From Vulgatibacter sp035565615 (lineage in GTDB: Bacteria; Myxococcota; Myxococcia; Myxococcales; Vulgatibacteraceae), in NCBI GenBank assembly GCA_035565615.1, contig DATMSB010000125.1, positions 9,559-73,558 of the forward strand: 64,000 nt of DNA, given 5' to 3'. Below, piece by piece: positions 43,374 through 52,360 of the stretch. A model generated the notes under the pieces. The model had not been told where the DNA came from, did not search any database, and was given only the letters and a program-made list of their open reading frames with translations. A program made the translations under genes and the position numbers. Within the stretch, counting starts at the first letter, position 1. Every line of letters begins with the position of its first letter.

Positions 43374-44666
43374 ATGACGCTCCAAGCCTCCCTGGCCCTG
43401 CTGGCCACCCTCTCCGTCGTCGTCCGCGCGCTCTGCGTCGCGGCGGAGGCGGCGCTGATCGGTGTCTCGGCGGAGCGCGCCGAGGAGCTCCACGGATCCG
43501 CGCCCGGCCTCCGAACCCGCTCCCTCCTCGCGCTCAAGCGGGACGTCGAGGCGGCCTTCGCGGCCACCCGGGTCGGCTCGATCCTGGGCCTGGCGATCGG
43601 CGCAGCCTGCGCCGCCGCGGCGGCGCTCCTCCGGCTGGGCGCGGGCGCGCCTCCTTGGGCGATCGCCACCGCCGCCGGCGCCGGCGGCGTGGGGGCGGCG
43701 CTGGCCTTCTCGATCGTCGACCTCCTCCCCCGCTCCCTCGCCATCGCGCACCCCGACGCGTGGGCGCTGCGGATCGCCCTCCCCCTTCGCCTCGGCGCCG
43801 CCTGGGTGGGGCCGCCCGCGCGGCTCCTCCGCACCCTGACGGATCGCCTGCTCACCCCGTTCGGAGCCAGGGCGACCTTCAAGGCCGCGGCCCCCGCGCT
43901 GGAGGACATCGAGCGGATCCTCCTGGCCGAGGCGCGGGAGGAGGACGACGGACCGGCGCCCCGTCTCCTCCACTCGATCTTCGAGTTCCCGGGTCGGATC
44001 GCCCGGGAGGTGATGGTCCCCCGCACCGACGTGGTCACCGTGCCCCTGGACGTGGAGCCGGCCGCGCTCGTGCGGCTACTGGCCGAGGAGGGGCACTCGC
44101 GCTACCCGGTGCACGACGGCGCGATCGACCGGATCGTCGGCGTGCTCCACACCCGGGACATCGTCCCGCTCCTCGTCCACCCGGAGCTCATCAAGGTGAG
44201 CGACGCGATCCGCCCGCCCGTCTTCGTCGCCTGGGCCATGAAGATCGGCAGGCTGCTGGAGCAGATGCAGCGGGATCGGATCCACATGGCGATGGTGGTC
44301 GACGAACACGGCGGGTTCATGGGCATCGTCACCCTGGAGGACATCCTCGAGCAGATCGTGGGCGACATCGAGGAGGACGACGCCGCCCCGCCGGACCCCG
44401 TGGTCGAGCTGGACGACGAGGGGAACCACACCGTCCTCGCCGCGATCGGGATCGAGCGCTTCAACGGGATCTTCGGCGCGGACCTCCCGGCGCACGAGGA
44501 CTTCGGCACGCTCGCGGGCTTCCTCAACCACCTGGCCGGCGAGATCCCGGAGGCGGGCGCCACGCTCCAAAGCCACGGCTTCTCGTTCACGGTGCTGGAG
44601 CGGAACCCCACCCGCGTGATCCGGGTGCGGGTGGAGGCGCCGGCGCTTCGGGCCCGGATCGCCTGA
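43374..44666 (+). CDS. CNNM/HlyC-type membrane protein with CBS pair and CorC domain
   Basis: 430 residues. An N-terminal DUF21 membrane region of three to four helices with Ala-rich segments is followed by two CBS domains (from about residue 200, with MVPRTDVVTV and LEDILEQIVGDI) and a C-terminal CorC_HlyC domain ending RVIRVRVEA. The family includes magnesium/cobalt efflux-associated proteins and so-called hemolysin C; transport of divalent metals is the best-supported role. It points away from purS and ends base-to-base against the glgA stop. Confidence 0.85.
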   Translation: MTLQASLALLATLSVVVRALCVAAEAALIGVSAERAEELHGSAPGLRTRSLLALKRDVEAAFAATRVGSILGLAIGAACAAAAALLRLGAGAPPWAIATAAGAGGVGAALAFSIVDLLPRSLAIAHPDAWALRIALPLRLGAAWVGPPARLLRTLTDRLLTPFGARATFKAAAPALEDIERILLAEAREEDDGPAPRLLHSIFEFPGRIAREVMVPRTDVVTVPLDVEPAALVRLLAEEGHSRYPVHDGAIDRIVGVLHTRDIVPLLVHPELIKVSDAIRPPVFVAWAMKIGRLLEQMQRDRIHMAMVVDEHGGFMGIVTLEDILEQIVGDIEEDDAAPPDPVVELDDEGNHTVLAAIGIERFNGIFGADLPAHEDFGTLAGFLNHLAGEIPEAGATLQSHGFSFTVLERNPTRVIRVRVEAPALRARIA

Positions 44667-46070
44667 TCAGGCGAGGGTCCCCATGGCGCGGCGGTACGCG
44701 CCCTCGTAGTCCCGCGCCGCTGCGTCCCACGAGTGGTCCTCCTCCATCCCCCGGGCGCGGATCGCCTCCCACGCCTCGCGATCCGCGAACCAGACCCGTG
44801 CCTCGTCGACCGCGGCGAGGAGCGCCTCGGCGGAGAAGTCGTCGAAGAGGAATCCCGTGCCCTCGCCTCGCCCCGCCTGCGATACCGTGTCCGCGAGCCC
44901 GCCGGTGCGACGGACGATCGGCACCGCGCCGTAGCGCAGGGCGTAGAGCTGGCTGAGGCCACAGGGCTCGTAGAGCGAGGGCATGAGGAAGGCGTCGCTC
45001 CCCGCGTAGATCCGGTGGGCCAGGCCCTCGTCGAAGCCGACGCGCAGCCCGATTCGCCCGCCGCTCTCCGCGGCCAGGCGCTCCAGCCCGTGCTCGTACC
45101 TGTGCTCGCCGCTGCCGAGGATGGCGAAGGCGACCTCCCGCTCGAGGAGCCGGGGCAGCGCCTCGAGGAGGAGGTCGAAGCCCTTCTGCGCGGCGAAGCG
45201 GGAGACGATCCCGATCAGCATCACCCCGGGCGGCGCGTCGATCCCCAGCTCGGCGACGAGGGCGCTGCGGCAGCGGCGCTTGCCGGCGGGGACCTCCCGC
45301 GAGTAGCGGGAGGCGAGGTGCGGATCCGATTCGGGGCTCCAGGTGGCCGGGTCGACGCCGTTGAGGATCCCCACCAGCCGGTCCGCCCGGCTGCGCAGCA
45401 TCCCGTCGAGGCCGAAGCCCTGCTCCGGCCCCTGGATCTCCTTCGCGTAGGTCGGCGAGACGGTGGTGACGAGGTCGGAGAAGGCCAGCCCCGCCTTTAG
45501 GAAGTTCACCTGATCCCAGAACTCCAGGCCGTCCGGCGTGAAGGCGTCCCAACCGAGCTCCAGCTCGTCGACGACCGTCTTCGGGAAGATCCCCTGGTAG
45601 CCCAGGTTGTGGATGGTGAAGACGCTCCTGGTGACGCCCGGGACGGCGCCCTTCCTGCGCGCCAGCTCGAGGGCCGCCAGCGCCGTCTGCCAGTCGTTGA
45701 GGTGGAGGAGGTCGGGAGGCCTCCCGAAGCCGGCTTCGGCGATCGGGAGCAGGCGCCGCGAGAAGTGGGCGAAGCGCGCCGCGTTGTCCGGGTACTCTTC
45801 ACCCCCTTCGCCGTAGACGCCGGGCCTGCCGTAGAGCGCGTCGTCCTCCACGAAGACCACCCGGGCGCCCCCCAGCGCCGCCTCCATCAGGCCATCGTCG
45901 CGTCGCTCGAGGCCGTGCGCGGCGCGGTCCACGCTGCCGTAGAGGGGCGTGGCCACCACCACCTCGTGGCCCCTGGCCGCGAGGGCGCGGGGGAGCGCGC
46001 CGGCCACGTCGCCCAGGCCGCCGGTCTTGGAGAACGGCGCCACCTCGGCGGAGGCGAAGAGTATCTTCAC
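44667..46070 (-). CDS. glgA: Glycogen synthase (ADP-glucose)
   Basis: 467 residues from GTG 46070, overlapping the galT stop by four bases (GTGA). GT5 glycosyltransferase that extends alpha-1,4-glucan from ADP-glucose. The ADP-glucose loop KTGGLGDV (K15) is at the N-terminus, the partner domain has IHNLGYQG, and the catalytic GT-B signature EPCGLSQLYALRYG lies in the C-terminal half. It is the last gene of the glgC operon. Confidence 0.97.
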   Translation of the reverse strand: MKILFASAEVAPFSKTGGLGDVAGALPRALAARGHEVVVATPLYGSVDRAAHGLERRDDGLMEAALGGARVVFVEDDALYGRPGVYGEGGEEYPDNAARFAHFSRRLLPIAEAGFGRPPDLLHLNDWQTALAALELARRKGAVPGVTRSVFTIHNLGYQGIFPKTVVDELELGWDAFTPDGLEFWDQVNFLKAGLAFSDLVTTVSPTYAKEIQGPEQGFGLDGMLRSRADRLVGILNGVDPATWSPESDPHLASRYSREVPAGKRRCRSALVAELGIDAPPGVMLIGIVSRFAAQKGFDLLLEALPRLLEREVAFAILGSGEHRYEHGLERLAAESGGRIGLRVGFDEGLAHRIYAGSDAFLMPSLYEPCGLSQLYALRYGAVPIVRRTGGLADTVSQAGRGEGTGFLFDDFSAEALLAAVDEARVWFADREAWEAIRARGMEEDHSWDAAARDYEGAYRRAMGTLA

Positions 46071-47065
46071 GGCGCCGCGACCTTGCGGAGGAAGGCCGCG
46101 GCCTCCTCGGGAGGCGTGGAGTTGATCCAGCAGCCGGAGGCGCGCTCGAACCCGCCCGAGGTGGTCACGGCCGGGGCGACCTCGAGCCGCCAGTGGGCGC
46201 TGGGGGATGGCTCGCCGCGCAAGGGGCCGCTCGACAGCGCCAGGTTGTACGACGGCTGCTCGAGGGCCTCGCCGACCTTCCGCAGCACGGATCGCAGCGT
46301 CCCCGCCAGCGCCGCGAGCAGGTCGTCGGAGGACGAATCGAAGTGGGAGGCGTGCGCCTTGGGGAGGATCCACACCAGGAAGGGCGTGGGCGACGCCCAC
46401 GGGCAGACGGCGACGAAGCGCTCGCCCTCGTTGACGATCCGCACGCCCTCCCCCCTCTCCTGGCGGATGATGTCGCAGGTGAGGCAGCGCTGCTTCCGCC
46501 GCCAGTGATCGGCGCCGAGTTCGGCCTCGATCGCCACGTCGCGGGGCACCTCGGGCAGCGCCAGGAGCTGGCTGTGCTCGTGGACCAGCGTGGCGCCAGC
46601 GGCGGCACCCTGGTTCTTGAAGACCGACACGTAGGCGAGGCGCTCGTCCCGCGAGAGGTCGACGATCCGATCCCGCCACACCCGCAGGACCTCCGCGATG
46701 CCGTCGATGGACATGTCCGCGAAGGCGAGGTCGTGCCGCGGCGTCTCCACGATCACCTCGTGGGCGCCGACGCCGGAGATGCGATCGAAGAGCCCGTGGG
46801 CGGCGCGGACCAGCTCCCCCTCGATCCGGAGGGCCGGATACCGGTTCGGGAAGACGCGGACGGACCACGCCTCGGCCCCTTCCGCGTCGGCGGCGCGGCG
46901 GCGCAGGAGCTCGTGGGGCGTGGCCCCCTCGTTGCCGGGGCAGAACGGGCAGAACCGCCCCTCCTCGTGGGGTGGCGCCTCCGCAAAGTCGCTCGGCCGC
47001 GCCGCGCGCTCGGCCGCGAGGATCACCCATCGCCCGGTGATCGGATCCCTGCGGAGCTCGGACAA
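46067..47065 (-). CDS. galT: Galactose-1-phosphate uridylyltransferase family protein
   Basis: 332 residues. HIT-superfamily nucleotidyltransferase. The N-terminal metal site FCPFCPGNE is present; a second CxxC-like pair sits in CLTCDI. The catalytic triad region reads HEHSQ, where classical GalT has HPHGQ, so both histidines and the Gln are kept. The gene lies in the glycogen operon between the FHA-GGDEF gene and glgA, where it may exchange UDP/ADP sugars instead of serving the Leloir pathway. Confidence 0.88.
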   Translation of the reverse strand: MSELRRDPITGRWVILAAERAARPSDFAEAPPHEEGRFCPFCPGNEGATPHELLRRRAADAEGAEAWSVRVFPNRYPALRIEGELVRAAHGLFDRISGVGAHEVIVETPRHDLAFADMSIDGIAEVLRVWRDRIVDLSRDERLAYVSVFKNQGAAAGATLVHEHSQLLALPEVPRDVAIEAELGADHWRRKQRCLTCDIIRQERGEGVRIVNEGERFVAVCPWASPTPFLVWILPKAHASHFDSSSDDLLAALAGTLRSVLRKVGEALEQPSYNLALSSGPLRGEPSPSAHWRLEVAPAVTTSGGFERASGCWINSTPPEEAAAFLRKVAAP

Positions 47066-47069
47066 GGCA

Positions 47070-47975
47070 TCACCCGATCGTGCGGCCCCTGCCGAAGCGC
47101 TTGGCCGTGAGGAGGTTGGCGTCCGCCGCGTCGATGAACTGCGACGGCTCGGTGAACTCGCGGGACATGGCCGCGATGCCGATCGAGATCGACACCGCGA
47201 TCTCGCGGTCGTCGAAGACCACCCGGCGGGCCGCGATCTGTCCGAGGAGCCGCTTCGCGAAGAGGCGGGCGTGCTCGATGGTGCTTTCCGGCAGGACGAT
47301 CGCGAACTCGTCGCCGCCGTAGCGGGCGATCAGCTCCTCGCGGCGGATCATCTTCGTGCGCACCAGCGTCGCGATCTCGCGCAGGACGGCGTCCCCCGCC
47401 AGGTGCCCGTGCTCCTCGTTGATGTTCTTGAACCGGTCGAGGTCGAAGAGGAGGAGCGACAGGGGCCGATCGTGGCGGGAGCAGCGGGCCATCTCCCGCT
47501 CGAGGAACTCCATGAGGTAGCGGCGGTTGTTCACCTCGGTGAGGCCATCGATGATGGCCATCCGGTAGATCTCCTCGTGGTAGAGGGCCTCGACGCTGCC
47601 GGCGCCCAGGTACTTGAAGATCGTGCCGCCGACCTTGATGAGGTCGCCGGAGCGCAGCGGCGCCTCGCGGGGCGGCCGCACCTCCTCGTCGTTCAGGAAC
47701 GTCCCGTTGGTCGAGCCCAGGTCCTGGAGCACGAGGGCGCCGTCCTTGGTGCGCACCACGCAATGCCTGCGGGACACGCTCTCCTGCTCCACCACCACGT
47801 GGTTGGACTGGTCGCGGCCGATGAGCAGCTCGGTGCCGTCGACGGGGATCAGCCTGCCCATGCCGGCGCCGTAGATGATCACCAGGCTGCCGGCAGCGCC
47901 GCCGCTGGAAGGCAACTGGTTCGCGCCGGTCCCCGTGCGGATGACCGTGGTCTCCTGCCCTCGCTCGTATTTCAT
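47070..47975 (-). CDS. FHA-GGDEF protein (diguanylate cyclase type)
   Basis: 301 residues from ATG 47975 (GGAAGGT upstream), overlapping the GH57 stop by one base. An FHA domain (LLIGRDQSNHVVVEQESVSRRH, GSTNGTF) binds phosphothreonine; the C-terminal GGDEF domain reads RYGGDEF, the intact active-site form for c-di-GMP synthesis. The inhibitory I-site position five residues before reads RREE instead of RxxD, so feedback inhibition may be lost or weakened. Such FHA-GGDEF pairs are frequent in myxobacteria. Its place inside a glycogen operon hints that c-di-GMP, or a Ser/Thr kinase signal, is tied to glucan storage. Confidence 0.92.
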   Translation of the reverse strand: MKYERGQETTVIRTGTGANQLPSSGGAAGSLVIIYGAGMGRLIPVDGTELLIGRDQSNHVVVEQESVSRRHCVVRTKDGALVLQDLGSTNGTFLNDEEVRPPREAPLRSGDLIKVGGTIFKYLGAGSVEALYHEEIYRMAIIDGLTEVNNRRYLMEFLEREMARCSRHDRPLSLLLFDLDRFKNINEEHGHLAGDAVLREIATLVRTKMIRREELIARYGGDEFAIVLPESTIEHARLFAKRLLGQIAARRVVFDDREIAVSISIGIAAMSREFTEPSQFIDAADANLLTAKRFGRGRTIG

Positions 47976-50143
47976 CAGACCTTCCACGTGCGTTGCTCGA
48001 AGCTCTCGTCCGGGACCTCGAACGTCAGCCAGCCGCTCGTCGGGAGGCGCTCGACCTCGACGGCCCCGCGCATCCCTCGCACGGCGAACCGGGCGGCCTG
48101 TCCCGCCCGGAGGCCGAGCTCCGAGAGACCGAACGACATCTCCACGATGCTGCCCAGGCAGCCGGCGCCGAGGGTCGTCCCTTCCTCCGCACTATAGGGC
48201 AAGAGCTGGCCCGCACGGAGTTTCACGCCGATCTCGATCCGCCCCTCCTCGAGCTCGATGTCCAGGCGCAGCTCGTCCACCTCGGTGAGGAGACGTGCGG
48301 AATCCTCCCACCTGGGGTCGAGGCGGAGGTGGAGGTGCTCGGGATCGAAGCCGAAACGCAGCTCCTCGAAGCTGCCCACCGCTTGGTGCATGGCGATGCC
48401 CCTCGCCTCAGACGCGTGGTAGGACCCGGCGCCCAGCCACTCCAGCCAGCTCGTCTCGCGGCCGTCGAGGCGGGGGCGGAGGAAGCCCGCGGGGGGGACG
48501 AAGGGGGAGGACTCCAGGCCTCGCCCCAGGCCGATGGGCGTGAAGGCCGCCGTGGGCGACGCGCGCCCGAGGAGCCGAAAGACCGCCTGGATCCTGGACC
48601 GGAACAGCCGATCGAAGTCGCTCTTCGTCTCGGTGAGGAAGTCCTCTCCGTACCACCAGAACCAGTCGGAGGCCTGCGCCGCGAGGAGCTGCTCGCGGGC
48701 CGCCGCCAGGCTCTCCTCGGAGGCCCCGGTGCGCTCCGCGTCCCGCAGCGCCTCCTTCGCCTCGCCCACCAACGCCCATGCCGCCCGCTCCTCGGGGTGC
48801 CCAATCCAGATGCGGAAGTTGGCGTCGATCCAGGAGCCGGCGTGGATGCGCTCGATCCGATCGGGCGGCGCCCCGCGCGCCGCCCTCGCGCCGATCGTGG
48901 TGGTCTCGATCCCCGCCTCCCTGGCCTCCAGCCGCCGGAACAGGTCCTCCAGGAAGTGGCGCCCCGACTCGGGGTAGAACTCCCAGGGGTTCTCCCCATC
49001 GAGGATCACCGCGACGACGGGCGGCTCGCCGCCGGTGCGCGGCGCGGCGTCCGCGATCCGGGAGAGGTTCCCGAGGAGGTCGGCGACGGCGTCCACCGCC
49101 GGGCTGCGCGCGTACTGGAAGCCAATCGCGTCGGAGATCCCCCGATCCCGAAAGACCATGGTCAGCTCCCGGTCGCCGGCGCGCACCCGCCACGGCCGAA
49201 AGAGCGAGGAGACGCGATCGGCGCCGTGAGGCAGGGAGCGGAAGAGCACCTCCTCGTCGGACGCCAGCCACCGGGCGCCGGCGCCGGCGAAGACCTCGAG
49301 CGCCTCCGGCGAGACGCTCCCCTCCGCGGGCCACATGCCCTCGGGCGCCGCGCCGAAGAGCCGCTCCATCTCCCGGCAGGCGCGGATCACGTGCGCCTCG
49401 GCGTCGTCCCTGGCGCGAAGGCGCGGCGGCAGCTCCACCCCCGGCATGGCCACCTGCGCCACGTCGGTATCGCAGATCAGCGGGAGGATCGGGTGGTAGA
49501 AGGGCGTCGCGGACAGCTCGATCGCGCCCTGGCCGGCCACCTCCTGCCACGCGGGGATCACCGAGGCGACGATCCGGGCCTGCGCCTCCAACAGCGATCG
49601 CTTGTCGTCCTCGCTGAAGCCCCGCCCTTTGCGGATCAGCTCCCGGACCACCTCCTCCTCCGCGCGGGCGGAGAACCCCATCCACGCCAGGTTGAAGAGG
49701 ACCTGGAGGTCGCGCAGTTCGTCGTCGCCGAAGCGGGTCGCCACCTCGTCCAGATCGACGTCGGTCATGTCGGCGCCGCGGAGGTGGAGGAGCTCGCGGT
49801 AGCGGGGCAGCGGGCGGACCCCTTGCTCCCAGCTCACCATGAAGAAGTTCCGGAGAAGGAACTTGCGCTCGGGCGCGCCGAGATCCGCGGCGGGGAGCTC
49901 GGTCAGCTCCAGGTAGCGGTCGTGCCCCCTGCCCGCTGCGTAGTCCTCGAGCTGCTGCAGCAGCACCGGCGTGAAGTTCACCGTCCCGCGCACCGTCGGG
50001 TGGCGAGCGTGGATGCGGGCCATGTCCAGGTAGCCCCGGGTGGCGTGGAGCCGCACCCAGGGGAGAACGTACGACCCGCTCTCCGGATCGCGGTACGGGG
50101 GCTGGTGCATGTGCCAGAGGAAGGCCAGCTCGACCCGTGCCAT
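47975..50143 (-). CDS. GH57 family glycoside hydrolase (alpha-amylase/glucanotransferase type)
   Basis: 722 residues from ATG 50143. The N-terminus FLWHMHQPPYRDP is the GH57 signature with its catalytic-barrel His residues; MWPAEGSVS holds the expected acidic nucleophile (E), and the ILDGENPWEFYPE block holds the partner Asp. A C-terminal beta-rich extension (from about residue 560) is of the kind seen in alpha-amylase- or amylopullulanase-like GH57 enzymes. It has no signal peptide, so it acts on cytosolic alpha-glucan. It follows the small membrane-protein gene. Confidence 0.92.
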   Translation of the reverse strand: MARVELAFLWHMHQPPYRDPESGSYVLPWVRLHATRGYLDMARIHARHPTVRGTVNFTPVLLQQLEDYAAGRGHDRYLELTELPAADLGAPERKFLLRNFFMVSWEQGVRPLPRYRELLHLRGADMTDVDLDEVATRFGDDELRDLQVLFNLAWMGFSARAEEEVVRELIRKGRGFSEDDKRSLLEAQARIVASVIPAWQEVAGQGAIELSATPFYHPILPLICDTDVAQVAMPGVELPPRLRARDDAEAHVIRACREMERLFGAAPEGMWPAEGSVSPEALEVFAGAGARWLASDEEVLFRSLPHGADRVSSLFRPWRVRAGDRELTMVFRDRGISDAIGFQYARSPAVDAVADLLGNLSRIADAAPRTGGEPPVVAVILDGENPWEFYPESGRHFLEDLFRRLEAREAGIETTTIGARAARGAPPDRIERIHAGSWIDANFRIWIGHPEERAAWALVGEAKEALRDAERTGASEESLAAAREQLLAAQASDWFWWYGEDFLTETKSDFDRLFRSRIQAVFRLLGRASPTAAFTPIGLGRGLESSPFVPPAGFLRPRLDGRETSWLEWLGAGSYHASEARGIAMHQAVGSFEELRFGFDPEHLHLRLDPRWEDSARLLTEVDELRLDIELEEGRIEIGVKLRAGQLLPYSAEEGTTLGAGCLGSIVEMSFGLSELGLRAGQAARFAVRGMRGAVEVERLPTSGWLTFEVPDESFEQRTWKV

Positions 50144-50148
50144 GGCGC

Positions 50149-50457
50149 CTAGAGCCTCTCTCGTTCTCCGCCCGGCGCCCTCGCCCAGGGGAAGGCGAGC
50201 GCCGCGATGGCGAGGCATAGGAGCGCCGCGCCGATCCGGTAGCCGAGCCTCTCCGCGAGCGGCTCTACCGAGCGCCCCCCCAGCACCAGGGGGTGGTCGA
50301 GGATCGCGTCGATGCTCGAGACGCCCCCGAGGATCGCGAAGACCGCGCTGCCGAGGAGACGGATGCGGCTGCGCGGCCGCTTGCGGGCGAAGAGCTCTTC
50401 CACCCGGGCACGATGCCAAAGGATCCCCGGTGGATCCAGCGTGCGCGCGAGGCTCAA
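50149..50457 (-). CDS. Small hypothetical membrane protein in the glycogen operon
   Basis: 102 residues from TTG 50457, overlapping the glgC stop (TTGA). After a charged N-terminal stretch (EELFARKRPRSR) there are two hydrophobic segments (about residues 40-60 and 80-97), ending in a short charged tail. No known domain is recognised. The GH57 start is six bases past its stop. Codon use and spacing suggest a real gene, but a non-coding gap is possible. Confidence 0.5.
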   Translation of the reverse strand: MSLARTLDPPGILWHRARVEELFARKRPRSRIRLLGSAVFAILGGVSSIDAILDHPLVLGGRSVEPLAERLGYRIGAALLCLAIAALAFPWARAPGGERERL

Positions 50458-51698
50458 GCCCTCCCCCCCTCGATCCGCATGCCCTTGGGGATCACGACGA
50501 TCCCCTCGGCGGAGACGTGGAAGCGGCGGCGGTCCTCCTCGGGGTCGTAGCCGATCACCGTCCCCGGCGGGATCTCCACGTTCTTGTCCACGATGGCCCG
50601 GCGGATGCGGCAGCGCCTCCCGATGTCCACGCGCTCGAAGAGGATCGACTCCTCCACGCGGGCGTAGGAGTTCACCCTCACCTGCGGTGAGAGGACGCAG
50701 CGGTGGACGCTGCCGCCGGAGAGGATGCAGCCCTCCGAGATCAGGGAGTCGGTCGCCTTGCCCACCCGGGCGTTCTCCGCGTCGGCGAAGACGAACTTCG
50801 CCGGCGGGAAGTTGTGCTGCATGGTGAAGATCGGCCAGCGATCGTTGTAGAGGTTGAAGACCGGATCCACGTCCACCAGGTCGAGGTTCGACTTGTAGTA
50901 GGTGTCGATCTCGCCGACGTCCCGCCAGTAGCCCCGCTCCTTCGGGCCCTGTCCCGGCACCGAGTTCTGGGCGAAGTCGTAGACGAAGACGCGGCTGCGC
51001 TGGAACATCTCCGCGATGATCGACTTGCCGAAGTCGTGCGCCGACTCCCTGCCGGCGTCCCGGACGATCTCGCGGACCAGGGCGTCGGTCGTGAAGATGT
51101 AGTTGCCCATCGACGCCAGGATCCTCGACGGGTCGCTCGGCATCGTCTTTGCCTCGGCGACGGAGGGCTTCTCCTGGAACCCCACCATGCGGCCGGTGGG
51201 CTCCATCTCGATCACGCCGAAGCTCGGCGCGTCCGAGCGCGGCATGGGGATCGCCGCCACCGTGCAGTCGGCCCCCATCTCCCGGTGGAAGTGGAGCATC
51301 TGGCGCAGGTCCATCCGGTAGACGTGGTCGGCGCCGAAGACGAAGACGTGGTCGGGCTCCTCGTCGGTGACGAGGTTGAGGTTCTGGTAGACGGCGTCCG
51401 CCGAGCCCTTGAACCACTCCGGGCCCGTGCGCATCTGGGCGGGCACCGTCTCCACGTAGCTCCCCAGCATCGCCGAGAGGCGCCAGCCGCGGCTGATGTG
51501 GTTGTTGAGCGAGTCCGACTTGTACTGCGTGAGGACCTTGATCTTGGTGAAGCCGGAGTTGGCGAAGTTGGAGAGGACGAAGTCGACGATCCGGTAGCGG
51601 CCGCCGAAGGGGACGGCAGGCTTCGCCCGATCGCGGGTGAGCGGCTCGAGGCGGCGTCCTTCGCCACCCGCCAGGATCAAGGCGAGCGTTCTCGACAT
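50454..51698 (-). CDS. glgC: Glucose-1-phosphate adenylyltransferase
   Basis: 414 residues. Makes ADP-glucose from glucose-1-phosphate and ATP, the controlling step of bacterial glycogen synthesis. The N-terminal pyrophosphorylase signature ILAGGEGRRLEPLT, the KPAVPFGGRYRIVDF block, the FGADHVYRMD catalytic loop and the ERGYWRDVGEIDTYY segment are all intact. The C-terminal left-handed helix carries the usual SVHRCVLSPQVRVNSYA. It leads the operon, with a promoter about 35 bases upstream. Confidence 0.97.
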   Translation of the reverse strand: MSRTLALILAGGEGRRLEPLTRDRAKPAVPFGGRYRIVDFVLSNFANSGFTKIKVLTQYKSDSLNNHISRGWRLSAMLGSYVETVPAQMRTGPEWFKGSADAVYQNLNLVTDEEPDHVFVFGADHVYRMDLRQMLHFHREMGADCTVAAIPMPRSDAPSFGVIEMEPTGRMVGFQEKPSVAEAKTMPSDPSRILASMGNYIFTTDALVREIVRDAGRESAHDFGKSIIAEMFQRSRVFVYDFAQNSVPGQGPKERGYWRDVGEIDTYYKSNLDLVDVDPVFNLYNDRWPIFTMQHNFPPAKFVFADAENARVGKATDSLISEGCILSGGSVHRCVLSPQVRVNSYARVEESILFERVDIGRRCRIRRAIVDKNVEIPPGTVIGYDPEEDRRRFHVSAEGIVVIPKGMRIEGGRA

Positions 51699-51734
51699 GG
51701 CGGCTTCGTTCCCGAGAGGTCGCGTGGAGCCGAC

Positions 51735-51763
51735 GATCTAGGCACCGCCTCGCCGGTCCTCAA
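51735..51763 (-). promoter_or_regulatory. Promoter of the glgC operon
   Basis: -35 TTGAGG (51763-51758), 17-base spacer, -10 TAGATC (51740-51735) on the minus strand, 37 bases before the glgC ATG. The same -10 hexamer is used by the rplU promoter. Confidence 0.5.
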
Positions 51764-51903
51764 CCGGGCCGCCGTGCGTCCTGTCGGCTTTCCGAAACGC
51801 GGGGATCCCTCGGGGCCCCGCCCAGCGCCCGCTTTGGGATCCGCGCCCCGCTGCACATCTTTGGGGGGCCGGTGCCTGGCGGCCCGGGGAGGGAAGGCCA
51901 TCG

Positions 51904-52326
51904 ATGAAGTGTCGCGACGTGATGTGGAGCAGCCCGGTCACCCTGGCGCCCGAGGAGACGGCGCAGGCCGCGGTCCGCAAGATCAAGAGCGCCGACGTCA
52001 GCGCGCTCCCCGTCGTCGACGAGGACGGCCGCTACCTCGGCCTGGTCACCGAGCGGGCGCTGGTGCGGGAGGTGATGGCGGAGGGGCTCGATCCCAAGCT
52101 GACCCGGGTGACGCTGATCCTCGATCGCCGGGTGCCTTCCTGCGATCCGGACGATCCGGTGGCGGTGGCGCTTCGCCGCATGGACGAGGCGCGGACGAGG
52201 TGGATCGCGGTGCTCGAGAAGGATCGGGTGGCGGGCCTCATCGGCACCCGCGACATCCGCAAGGCGGCCCGCGAGTCCGACGCCCACGAGCTGCACGCCG
52301 TCACCGACGCCGCGCTCCTCCACTGA
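51904..52326 (+). CDS. Two-CBS-domain protein
   Basis: 140 residues, almost entirely a CBS pair (KCRDVMWSSPVTLAP…ADVSALPVVDEDG and RVPSCDPDDPVAVALRRMDEA…WIAVLEKDRVAGLIG). CBS pairs usually bind adenine nucleotides. It has a good ribosome site (GGGAGGGAAGG). It is divergent from glgC, so it could sense energy state near glycogen genes, though this is inference. Confidence 0.88.
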   Translation: MKCRDVMWSSPVTLAPEETAQAAVRKIKSADVSALPVVDEDGRYLGLVTERALVREVMAEGLDPKLTRVTLILDRRVPSCDPDDPVAVALRRMDEARTRWIAVLEKDRVAGLIGTRDIRKAARESDAHELHAVTDAALLH

Positions 52327-52360
52327 GCGCCGAGGAGGTTCGCGCGCGCCCTCGAGGCGA

